Shown piece after piece: positions 47,686 to 55,267 of a stretch of 64,000 nucleotides of DNA (its first letter is position 1; the number at the start of each line of letters is the position of its first letter). Origin of the DNA: Polaromonas vacuolata (lineage in GTDB: Bacteria > Pseudomonadota > Gammaproteobacteria > Burkholderiales > Burkholderiaceae_C); the NCBI RefSeq assembly GCF_012584515.1, contig NZ_CP051461.1, forward strand, positions 3,157,501 through 3,221,500, given 5' to 3'. Below the pieces are notes generated by a model that saw only the letters and a program-made list of their open reading frames with translations, searched no databases and had not been told where the DNA came from. Both the position numbers and the translations under genes were made by a program.

Positions 47686-48531
47686 ATGCTAGAGCGAGTT
47701 AAAGCCTCACTGACTTCACTAGCTCCTGCCGAGCAACGGGTGGGCAAGCTGGTGCTGGCTGATCCACGCGCTTTTGCGACCTTGCCGATTACCGAACTAG
47801 CCTTACGCTCACATGTGAGCAAGCCGACTGTGGTGCGTTTTTGCCGCAGCATGGGCTATGACGGGCTGAGTGATTTCAAACTCAAACTTGCCGGTAGCGT
47901 CAGTGAGGGCGTGCCCTTTGTACACCGCAGCGTGGATGTGGACGATAAAACCAATGACGTGATGGTCAAAGTCATAGACAACACCGTGGCCGCATTTCTC
48001 AAGTATCGCAATGACGCCTCATCAGCAGCAATTGAAAAAGCCACCGACGCTTTGGCGGCTACTTATAACGCCGGCAAACGGATTGAATTTTTTGGCGTTG
48101 GAAATTCCGGCATAGTCGCGCAAGATGCGCAGCACAAATTTTTTCGCTTAGGCGTGACCAGCATTGCTTATAGTGACGGCCACATGCAGGTGATGAGTGC
48201 TTCGCTACTAGGCCCTGGGGACTGTGTGGTGGTGATTTCAAACTCAGGCCGCACACGTGACTTAATGGATTCTTGCGAGATCGCCAAAAAAAACGGTGCA
48301 ACCACTATAGTCATCACCGCCACCGGCTCGCCGTTAGCGGCGGCTGGACAAATTCACCTTGCCGCCGACCATCCAGAAGGCTACGACCGCTATAGCCCAA
48401 TGGTCTCGCGGCTGATGCACTTGATGATTATCGACATCGTGGCGACCTGTCTTGCGCTGAGAATTGGCGCTAAACTGCAGCCGCTGTTGCAAGAGATGAA
48501 GAATAATCTACGTAACAAGCGCTACACATAA
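47686..48531 (+). CDS. hexR: HexR-type transcriptional regulator (RpiR family)
   Basis: A 281-residue regulator: N-terminal RpiR helix-turn-helix (about 1-77, with LALRSHVSKPTVVRFCRSMG) and a C-terminal SIS sugar-phosphate domain (about 120-250) with FFGVGNSGIVAQDAQHKF and VVISNSGRTRDL. HexR represses central carbon genes and releases DNA on binding KDPG. Position behind zwf and a HexR-like box upstream of zwf support the name over other RpiR proteins. It converges on the M20 gene with a 16-base gap. Confidence 0.9.
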   Translation: MLERVKASLTSLAPAEQRVGKLVLADPRAFATLPITELALRSHVSKPTVVRFCRSMGYDGLSDFKLKLAGSVSEGVPFVHRSVDVDDKTNDVMVKVIDNTVAAFLKYRNDASSAAIEKATDALAATYNAGKRIEFFGVGNSGIVAQDAQHKFFRLGVTSIAYSDGHMQVMSASLLGPGDCVVVISNSGRTRDLMDSCEIAKKNGATTIVITATGSPLAAAGQIHLAADHPEGYDRYSPMVSRLMHLMIIDIVATCLALRIGAKLQPLLQEMKNNLRNKRYT

Positions 48532-48547
48532 ACATCTAAATCGTGGC

Positions 48548-49825
48548 TTAGCCCAAGGGCATGGAGCGCTCCACAATCCCCGCAAACAGCGCTGCGCCTA
48601 GTGGCAGCACAGCGTCATTAAAGTCGTAGCGGCTGTTGTGCAAAAACTGCGTCCCTAAGCCGTGCGTAAAACCACCCTTCCCGTCCGCAATCTGCTCGCC
48701 CTGACCCAAGCGAAGATAGGCGCCGGGTTTGGCTTGGAGCATGAAAGAAAAGTCTTCCGAGCCCATGCTAGGTTCCAGATCACGCACCACGTTTTGCGAG
48801 CCCACCAAAGCTTGAGCCACTGCCAGCGCCATGCTATAGCCAGCCGGTGAATTGATAGTAGCGGGGTAGATTTTTTCGTAGGTCAGTACAGCTGTAGCGC
48901 CAAACGCATCGGCTATGCCGCTACACAAACTATGCAAACGACGCTCAACCAGGTCTTGCACCTCGGGTTTAAAAGTGCGCACCGTGCCTATCAAGGTGGC
49001 ACTACCGGGCACAACACTCATAGCGCCCGGATCGCCCGCATGCATCGAACACAGACTTACCACGGCACTATCCATAGCCTTGACGTTACGGGAAACAATG
49101 CTTTGCACGGCCGTGATGATGTGGGCCGCCACCAGTACCGGGTCTACCGTTAAATAAGCATGCGCACCGTGACCACCTTTGCCGGTGATCTCAATCGTGA
49201 TTCGATCAGCTGCCGCCATCATGGGGCCGGGGTTGATGCCTACCGTGCCCGGTTGCATGGCCGGCCAGTTGTGCATGGCGTAAATTGAATCCACTGGGAA
49301 ACGCTCAAACAAACCATCTTTAATCATGGCGTGGGCGCCGCCCCGACCTTCTTCGGCGGGTTGAAAGACCAACACAGCGTCGCCGGCGAAATGACGCGTC
49401 TGGGCCAGATAGCGCGCGGCACCCACCAGCATGGTAGTGTGGCCGTCGTGGCCACAGCCGTGTAAGCCGGCTTTGGCTGATTTCCAGCCAAAGGCGTTGT
49501 GCTCTGTCATGGGTAAGGCGTCCATATCGGCGCGCAGGCCAATCATGGGTCTGGGTTTATTCGCATGGCTAGGCTGACCTTTGATAACCGCAACCATGCC
49601 AGTTTTACCAATACCGGTATGGACTTCATCCACGCCGCAAAGCTTTAGCGCTTGCGCGACCCGACCAGCCGTATAAACCTCTTCAAAGCCTAATTCTGGA
49701 TTGGCATGCAGATCGCGCCTAAAGGCGGTGAGTTCTGGATGAAATTGAGAAATTTGTGCGAAAGCCCTGCCGCTAGCGCTCAAAACAGCAGGTTTGTAGT
49801 CGGCATCTAGCGCAAGGTTATTCAT
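48548..49825 (-). CDS. M20 family amidohydrolase (hippurate hydrolase-like)
   Basis: A 425-residue M20D metallohydrolase that likely cleaves N-acyl amino acids. Metal-site motifs are GLRADMDALPMTEHN, HGCGHDGHTTMLVGAA and FQPAEEGRGGAHAM; the dimerisation domain has GKGGHGAHAYLTVDPV. A late histidine lies in the FTHGLGTQFLHN region. The ATG at 49825 with AGGA is used instead of a frame 57 bases longer. Hippurate, indole-acetyl amino acids and other N-acyl substrates are all possible. Confidence 0.9.
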   Translation of the reverse strand: MNNLALDADYKPAVLSASGRAFAQISQFHPELTAFRRDLHANPELGFEEVYTAGRVAQALKLCGVDEVHTGIGKTGMVAVIKGQPSHANKPRPMIGLRADMDALPMTEHNAFGWKSAKAGLHGCGHDGHTTMLVGAARYLAQTRHFAGDAVLVFQPAEEGRGGAHAMIKDGLFERFPVDSIYAMHNWPAMQPGTVGINPGPMMAAADRITIEITGKGGHGAHAYLTVDPVLVAAHIITAVQSIVSRNVKAMDSAVVSLCSMHAGDPGAMSVVPGSATLIGTVRTFKPEVQDLVERRLHSLCSGIADAFGATAVLTYEKIYPATINSPAGYSMALAVAQALVGSQNVVRDLEPSMGSEDFSFMLQAKPGAYLRLGQGEQIADGKGGFTHGLGTQFLHNSRYDFNDAVLPLGAALFAGIVERSMPLG

Positions 49826-49914
49826 AAGTGTCCTGGAGATTTCTTGAAAACCGAGAAAATTAAAATACTTATTGACGACCACGCCAAGCTGAATAAATTC
49901 GGCGATTTAACGCA

Positions 49915-50718
49915 TTAGCGAGTCATTGAAATAGGACCATACCAAGCCTGTGCTTTTTGATGTGTGTTGTCAGTATCCGTCATGATGGCAATTCCTAGCA
50001 GCGCGCCGGGGGCTTCACCAAAAGCACGCTGAAAGTCTACTTGTATATTGCGCTGGTAATCCCGCCATTGCCCCAGATTTTGGGAACCAGACTCCAGCAC
50101 AATTTCACGGAATCGGTCTATGCGTGGATTGATGATGACGCTGTTGGGCGCGCAGCTGTTACACCAAACATAAGACAACGTGGCATAAGGCAGCGGCTCG
50201 CCAGTGATGGCCAAAGCCAGTTCTGACAGCATGGCATTTTTCATAGAAAAACTAGCTCGGTCACCTTCAAAAATCATCACCACTCTGACTGGCGAGTCAT
50301 GCGCATCACGCCGGGTCAAGTCGGCGCCAGTAATTAAGCTGGGCAACTTCCAGGAAAAACCCAATTGACCAAGATCAGCAGACGCCACATGCAGCGATTG
50401 GCGCAGCATGCTGGCGGAAGAATTCGATTGAGCCATCACGGTATTGCGACCGTCCAGGCGCTGCGCGAAGTATTGAGTTGCCTCTTTACCGGGAAGTAAA
50501 TGGTGGCTCCAGCTTTGCGGCGCTTGAGTGTTAGAACTGGCGAGCAAGTCTTGCTTGAGCAGTGGGAAGTCTGGGTATTGATTTTGGTTTTGGCTATCTA
50601 TCGGACTGGGCGTTTCAGCCAGATCATTAACCACAGGGCTTGATTGCATCAAGGCGCAAGAAGCTAATTGCAGCAGGCCGGCGAGAACTAGAAAGATTCG
50701 TATCCGTTTTTTTAACAT
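49915..50718 (-). CDS. DUF3047 lipoprotein
   Basis: A 267-residue predicted lipoprotein, starting MLKKRIRIFLVLAGLLQLASC with the lipid cysteine at 21. After a low-complexity Ser/Gln/Pro region comes the DUF3047 domain (about 125-265) with LTRRDAHDSPVRVVMIFEGD, SYVWCNSCAPNS and the ending FGEAPGALLGIAIMTDTDNT. The function of the family is unknown. The two cysteines of CNSC might form a disulfide. It lies between the M20 gene and the first porin, behind a terminator, so it should have its own promoter. Confidence 0.82.
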   Translation of the reverse strand: MLKKRIRIFLVLAGLLQLASCALMQSSPVVNDLAETPSPIDSQNQNQYPDFPLLKQDLLASSNTQAPQSWSHHLLPGKEATQYFAQRLDGRNTVMAQSNSSASMLRQSLHVASADLGQLGFSWKLPSLITGADLTRRDAHDSPVRVVMIFEGDRASFSMKNAMLSELALAITGEPLPYATLSYVWCNSCAPNSVIINPRIDRFREIVLESGSQNLGQWRDYQRNIQVDFQRAFGEAPGALLGIAIMTDTDNTHQKAQAWYGPISMTR

Positions 50719-50764
50719 TGGCTTTTTTTCAGCGGCGGTATTGTGGTGTTTCAATGAATCATAA

Positions 50765-50800
50765 AAAAAGCCGCTTCGGTTTAATCCGAAGCGGCTTTTT
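50765..50800 (-). terminator. Bidirectional terminator behind the first porin
   Basis: GCCGCTTCGG (50770-50779) and CCGAAGCGGC (50786-50795) form a perfect 10-bp stem with loop TTTAAT, flanked by A's on the left and T's on the right, so it ends transcripts in either direction; here it serves the minus-strand porin. A small hairpin CTGG/CCAG lies just before it at 50816-50830. Confidence 0.92.
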
Positions 50801-50837
50801 GATTCATCAATAAAACTGGCGCTAGGCCAGCTTTAAA

Positions 50838-51845
50838 TTAGAACGTGTGGCGAATGCCAGTAGCAACGTTTGTTGCTTTGGTTTCGATCGAACCATTGAC
50901 AGTTTGCGTTTTAGCTTGCATGTAACCAACGTACAGGGTAGTGCGCTTGGACAAGTCGTACGTACCAACTAAGCTGTAGCCGGTGCCCTTGTTGTTGGCG
51001 TTGAAGCCTTCGCTCTTGGAGCTGGAGTAACCAGCAGCAACGGTAGCTGCGCCAAACGGTGCGCTAACGCCTACAGAGTACTCTTTGTCTTTCAACGTGT
51101 TGTTTTTAGCAGTGTTGTAGCTACCAACAATCTTAGCAACGCCGAGGTCGTACGTAGCACCGATCAAGTTGTACTTGTTCTTGTCCTGAACGTTAGCAAC
51201 AGCGAGTTGCTTTTCTTCTTGGTATGCGTAACCGACTAACAAAGGACCGTTAGCGTACTTGATGTGCAAGCTGGCGGTATCGGTAGCGCTACCGTTAACG
51301 TTGGTAGCAACATTTTTGTTTTCGCCGAAAGCGTAACCAACAGCACCGCTGAAGCCGCTGAAGTTAGGCGATGTGTAGGTTACTGAGTTAGATGTACGCA
51401 GTGAGTAGTCAGCAATACCATTACCCCAAACAGCGGAGTTAGTGGCAAAGTTTGAGTCAAACACGTTGTTTGTTGCGCTACGCAGTGTGTCGTAGGCTGT
51501 GTAGTTGCGGCCCAGATCGACGGAACCGAAAGCACCAGACAAACCGACGATAGCTAGACGGCTGAACATGTCGCCAGAAACTGCACCCGTGTCAAGAGCA
51601 AAACGGCTCTGCAGGTTGAAGTTAGCGCGCAAACCGCCACCCAGATCTTCAGAACCTTTCAGGCCCCAATATGTGGTGTTCAAGTTGCTGCTGTTGATAC
51701 CGACTTGTTTCTCGCCAACACCGTTAATGGTGGTTTTTGTTTGGCCCAGACCGGCGTCAAGACGGCCGTACAGAGTCACAGAAGATTGAGCCATTGCTGC
51801 GCTGGAAGCGGCCAAAACAGCCAAAGCGATGAGGGTTTTTTTCAT
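50838..51845 (-). CDS. Outer-membrane trimeric porin (Omp32-like)
   Basis: A 335-residue general porin. The signal peptide MKKTLIALAVLAASSAAMAQ is followed by SSVTLYGRLDAGLG, a hallmark of betaproteobacterial porins, then the first strands with YWGLKGSEDLGGGLRANFNL, the loop 3 region near FSRLAIVGLSGAFGSVDLGR and alternating strands to the terminal phenylalanine of ATGIRHTF needed for Bam recognition. The start at 51845 has GGAGA before it; a frame 141 bases longer is open but is leader. Confidence 0.94.
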   Translation of the reverse strand: MKKTLIALAVLAASSAAMAQSSVTLYGRLDAGLGQTKTTINGVGEKQVGINSSNLNTTYWGLKGSEDLGGGLRANFNLQSRFALDTGAVSGDMFSRLAIVGLSGAFGSVDLGRNYTAYDTLRSATNNVFDSNFATNSAVWGNGIADYSLRTSNSVTYTSPNFSGFSGAVGYAFGENKNVATNVNGSATDTASLHIKYANGPLLVGYAYQEEKQLAVANVQDKNKYNLIGATYDLGVAKIVGSYNTAKNNTLKDKEYSVGVSAPFGAATVAAGYSSSKSEGFNANNKGTGYSLVGTYDLSKRTTLYVGYMQAKTQTVNGSIETKATNVATGIRHTF

Positions 51846-52503
51846 TGAGAATTCTCCAAGGTTAAACATAGGGCTCCGGCATGGGGAACGAATTTGGCTT
51901 TCACCGATACGAAACCCCCAGAGACCCGGGCCAACCCCCTTTCGGGAAGTTGTTGCTATTGCACCAGACACAGCAGGCTTGTGCAAAGAAATCAGCCCAA
52001 AAATTTGAAATCCGTTGCAAGTTCACCACAATCTAGGCGTAAATTCGTAGCTCCCACGCAACAACTTCAGTAAATGGGCTGAAGCAAAAGCCGTGACTCT
52101 AAAAGCAGAAAAAAGTTTCTTTGCAGCACGGATAAAGAAGAAAACTCAAAGAACTCGTCAATGCAGCGATTGCAACGGCAAGTGAACAACTGTCGTAACA
52201 AAGCCACGCTTTATTGAAATAAGGCTTACAGGCCTAAAAAATTGACGCATTTTTTTTAGCCTTTATTGAGAGACCTCAAATAAAGTCATGACAGAAGAGA
52301 AACATCATCTTCATACGCATCAGCAACAGATTCACACTCGTTACTCAAGAGGACTAAATCAAGGGTTTCTACCTGTCTCAGAGGCGATACCACTGGTACA
52401 TCCACTCTTTACGCGCTCAAGCCTCAGCTTTACGCTCTGTACATGTTTGATCAGGAATCGAAACTTGGTTGAACTAACGAATTTACTTACCAATGGAACT
52501 CTC
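51846..52503. other. 658-base divergent region between the two porins
   Basis: The largest gene-free stretch in the window. It holds the first porin's promoter and structured leader, an AT-rich middle, and the upstream region of the second porin. A TTGACG (52242-52247) could be a -35 for the second porin but its -10 is weak. The second porin frame stays open for 72 codons upstream of its real start, without a signal or conservation I recognise. Porin leaders are frequent small-RNA targets. Confidence 0.5.
51958..51986 (-). promoter_or_regulatory. Candidate promoter of the first porin
   Basis: On the minus strand TTGCAC (51986-51981), a 17-base spacer and TGCAAT (51963-51958). The transcript would start near 51951 and have a leader of about 105 bases, including the hairpin TTCCC-GAAA-GGGGG. 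Confidence 0.45.
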
Positions 52504-53721
52504 ATGAAAAAACTGACCCTCGTAGCCGGCGCTGCACTGGCCCTTGTTTCAAATTTAGCTTTGGCCCAGAGCACCGTGACCATCTACGGCATTCTGGATG
52601 GTGGTATCAGCAATGTATCGGGACTTAAAAACGGCAATTCAACCGCTATCGTCAGCGGCATCATGGACGGCTCGCGTTTTGGTTTTAAGGGTTCTGAAGA
52701 TTTGGGTGGCGGTTACAAAACTATCTTCACGTTGGAAAACCGGTTTGAACTTGATACTGGCTCGGTCTCCAATCGTCCGCCGTCAGGCGCTCAATTACCG
52801 GATCGCCTGTCGAGCGCAGAGGCCCTTGGTCTGAGTCCTACACCGACCAATGTTGCAACCGTTGCTGCCGTCAGTGCAGGAATAGGCAACACAGTCGGCG
52901 TGAATTTGGCGGGTAATCTGTTTGACCGTCAAGCATTTGTTGGACTTGTAACACCCTTTGGCGCCTTCACACTCGGTCGTCAGTACACGCCAGCTTATCT
53001 GGTTGGCGCTACATTCGATGCCTCCCAGACCCAATCTAGCTTGGCTGCCGGTCAAGTGGGAAGCTTTCCACCATCTTTCGACATTCGCCTCCCTAACTCA
53101 CTCCAATACGGCATTAAAGTCGACGGTGTAACCGCCGCTTTGATGTATGCCCCTGGTGAAGTTACCGGCAATAGCTCGGCAAGACGTTTTTACGGTGCAA
53201 TGGCAATTTATAAGGGCAACGGTTATTCAGCGGGTATTGGCCACAACACCAGAAACAACGAATTTGGACAAAAATCTTTGACCAATACTGTGCTGGGCGC
53301 CACCGTTGACGTCGGTCCAGGCACCTTGTACGGTCAGTTCGCAACGATAAAGGATGACAATCCTACCAACTTAAGCTTCATCACGAACACCGACGTGCTG
53401 GCTGCGTTTAACAACGCCTTCAAACAAAACGCCAACCTTCTGCACATTGGCTACAAATTCACCAGCGGTGTAAACACCTGGGTTGTGGCTTACAGCAAAT
53501 ACGACGACAAAAAAGCGGCTAACTCCGACACCAGCTCTTACGGCGCGACTTACACCTACGCCTTGTCTAAACGCACCAGCCTCAATGCTGTGCTGGTTCG
53601 CTTTGATAACAAAGGCCAGGCTCAGTCAGCACCAGGTCAAGCCGGCTTTCTCGGCGGTGTGACTGCTGCTGCCGGTGTCGGTTCTACTAACGTGGCACTG
53701 GGTATTAACCACAAGTTCTAA
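52504..53721 (+). CDS. Outer-membrane trimeric porin, second copy
   Basis: A 405-residue porin of the same family, diverged from the first. Signal peptide MKKLTLVAGAALALVSNLALA, then QSTVTIYGILDGGISNVSG and GSRFGFKGSEDLGGGYKTIF. It has an insertion of about 60 residues (about 85-145, rich in Ala, Pro, Thr and Val) after the SVSNRPPSGAQ strand that the first porin lacks, probably an enlarged loop. It ends in phenylalanine (NVALGINHKF). The start at 52504 is set by the signal peptide. Confidence 0.93.
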   Translation: MKKLTLVAGAALALVSNLALAQSTVTIYGILDGGISNVSGLKNGNSTAIVSGIMDGSRFGFKGSEDLGGGYKTIFTLENRFELDTGSVSNRPPSGAQLPDRLSSAEALGLSPTPTNVATVAAVSAGIGNTVGVNLAGNLFDRQAFVGLVTPFGAFTLGRQYTPAYLVGATFDASQTQSSLAAGQVGSFPPSFDIRLPNSLQYGIKVDGVTAALMYAPGEVTGNSSARRFYGAMAIYKGNGYSAGIGHNTRNNEFGQKSLTNTVLGATVDVGPGTLYGQFATIKDDNPTNLSFITNTDVLAAFNNAFKQNANLLHIGYKFTSGVNTWVVAYSKYDDKKAANSDTSSYGATYTYALSKRTSLNAVLVRFDNKGQAQSAPGQAGFLGGVTAAAGVGSTNVALGINHKF

Positions 53722-53773
53722 GTAACTTTGCGGTCTAGCGGCTTTAAAAACTGCTAGATGCGAACAGTCAGCC

Positions 53774-53803
53774 AAAAGCTCCCATTTATGGGGGCTTTTT
53801 TTT
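53774..53803 (+). terminator. Terminator of the second porin
   Basis: AAAAGCTCCCAT and ATGGGGGCTTTT pair (one T-G) around a TT loop and run into eight T's. Confidence 0.88.
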
Positions 53804-53887
53804 GCCCGCTTGCAGATCAAACAAGGGCGATTAAGCTCAACTGATTAGGCAATGCCAACCGCCAAGCCAATAGCAAAGAGAAAACCC

Positions 53888-54517
53888 ATGACAACAGCCC
53901 TAGACCAGACTCTGGCAACCCTAGACGGCGCGCTGCGCACCTTGTTTGCTAAACCGCATGCACGCAATGCCTGCCCCACACTGCCGGAGCACAAGACCGA
54001 ACTCAACGCCGAAGAAAAGGCTTTGGCTGGGGCTCTTATGCGGGTCAACCATGTCGGTGAAGTTTGCGCTCAAGCGCTGTATGCGGCTCAAGCTTTGGGC
54101 ACAAAAAATCCGGCTTTACGCCAGCACTTCTTAGAAGCCAGCTTGGAAGAAGGCGACCATTTAGCGTGGACCCATCAGCGCCTTCAAGAACTGGGCGCTA
54201 GGCCTTCGTTACTCAATCCGCTGTGGTACGCCGGCGCTTTCGGTCTAGGCTTGATTGCTGGCCGGTTGGGCGACAAACGCAGTCTGGGCTTTGTGGTTGA
54301 GACAGAAAAACAAGTTGAATCGCACCTAGCCAGCCATTTAGAAAAACTCCCGCGCCATGACCATGCCTCGCGCGCCATCGTTGCTCAAATGAAGGATGAC
54401 GAGGCTAGGCATGCATTAGAAGCACGCGGTGCGGGCGCGGTGGAATTGCCACTGCCGGTTAAACAGTTAATGGGCCTAGCGTCAAAAGTCATGACGCGCA
54501 CCGCCCATTACATCTAA
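53888..54517 (+). CDS. coq7: 2-polyprenyl-3-methyl-6-methoxy-1,4-benzoquinone monooxygenase (Coq7)
   Basis: Di-iron hydroxylase of ubiquinone synthesis, the alternative to UbiF. The 209-residue protein (start at the ATG at 53888; a frame 36 bases longer is less likely) contains the repeated iron-binding motifs: NHVGEVCAQALY, EASLEEGDHLAWT, ETEKQVESHL and MKDDEARHALEA. It converges on the OsmC gene with a 13-base gap. Confidence 0.95.
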   Translation: MTTALDQTLATLDGALRTLFAKPHARNACPTLPEHKTELNAEEKALAGALMRVNHVGEVCAQALYAAQALGTKNPALRQHFLEASLEEGDHLAWTHQRLQELGARPSLLNPLWYAGAFGLGLIAGRLGDKRSLGFVVETEKQVESHLASHLEKLPRHDHASRAIVAQMKDDEARHALEARGAGAVELPLPVKQLMGLASKVMTRTAHYI

Positions 54518-54530
54518 CCCCGGCTTAAAT

Positions 54531-54989
54531 TCAAGCCTCGACCAACTCGAAACTGGTCGTGATCTCAGCGGTTTTGCCCAGCATGATGGTGGCTGAGCAG
54601 TATTTATCGTGACTCATGGCAATCGCGCGTTCAACCGCGCTAGCGACCAAAGCCTTGCCGCTGACGACGAAATGCATATGGATTTTGGTGAACACTTTGG
54701 GGTCAACCGTTGCTCGCTCTGAGCTGAGCTTGACCGAACAGCCGCGCACATCATGGCGGCCGCGCTTGAGGATTAACACCACGTCATAAGCAGTGCAACC
54801 GCCAGCCCCAGCAAGTACGGTTTCCATGGGGCGGGGTGCAAGATTCGCGCCGCCCATATCGGGTTTATCAGTATCCGGTGCGCCGTCCATGACCAAGGTG
54901 TGGCCGCTAGCGGTTTCCGCCACAAAAGTCATTCCCGAGCGTGATCCTGTGGTGGCGCTATTGCCGGTCCAGTTAACGATGCATTCCAT
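54531..54989 (-). CDS. OsmC family protein (YhfA-like)
   Basis: A 152-residue OsmC-fold protein. ANLAPRPMETVLAGAGGCTAYDVVLILKRGR is at about 54-84, containing the first peroxidatic-type cysteine (GGCT), and the second cysteine is in SHDKYCSATIMLGKTAEI. OsmC/Ohr proteins reduce organic hydroperoxides with these two cysteines; the YhfA subgroup is less studied. The ATG at 54989 is used. Confidence 0.9.
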   Translation of the reverse strand: MECIVNWTGNSATTGSRSGMTFVAETASGHTLVMDGAPDTDKPDMGGANLAPRPMETVLAGAGGCTAYDVVLILKRGRHDVRGCSVKLSSERATVDPKVFTKIHMHFVVSGKALVASAVERAIAMSHDKYCSATIMLGKTAEITTSFELVEA

Positions 54990-55065
54990 AAAACAGATTT
55001 CTTCCAAAAAATTTTGATTAATTAGTGCTATTTCAAATAGATTTAAAAATTAGCAGAATAAAACA

Positions 55066-55095
55066 TTGTGCAGTGCAACATAGCGCCGTTATACT
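55066..55095 (+). promoter_or_regulatory. Candidate promoter of the RNA upstream of ilvA
   Basis: TTGTGC (55066-55071), an 18-base spacer and TATACT (55090-55095), predicting a start near 55102. It is the only good promoter in the 278-base gap and points at the terminator listed next. Confidence 0.55.
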
Positions 55096-55101
55096 CAATC
55101 C

Positions 55102-55202
55102 ATCGCAGCAATGTTTTATTAGGCATTCTTGCACCAGTTGTCTCCTCCACCTCCTCAAAGGGTGGATTTACAGACCCAGATCGCAAGATCTGGGTCTTTT
55201 TT
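55102..55202 (+). ncRNA. Candidate ~100-nt small RNA or ilvA attenuator leader
   Basis: From the predicted start near 55102 runs a short RNA that ends in a strong terminator: AGACCCAGATC-GCAA-GATCTGGGTCT, an 11-bp perfect stem with a GNRA-type tetraloop, followed by T's (to 55202). Before it lies a hairpin TCCACC...GGTGGA (about 55145-55166) whose loop shows CTCCTC; with the preceding CTCC it gives two anti-Shine-Dalgarno stretches. No convincing ORF begins at the start. This looks like a trans-acting sRNA; an attenuator of ilvA (ATG 66 bases later) is the alternative. Confidence 0.6.
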
Positions 55203-55267
55203 CTTGGGCGCTGGCTAAACCAAGCTGCATTTTTTCTCCGCGCCTATGATGTGGGCTGAGAAAAATA

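Noticed and set aside
55068..55259. 63-codon frame over the candidate sRNA, with a Gly-Ile-Leu-Ala-Pro-Val-Val stretch
   Set aside because: As an ilv leader peptide it is too long, starts before the predicted transcript start and runs through the terminator stem; the sRNA reading explains the structure better.
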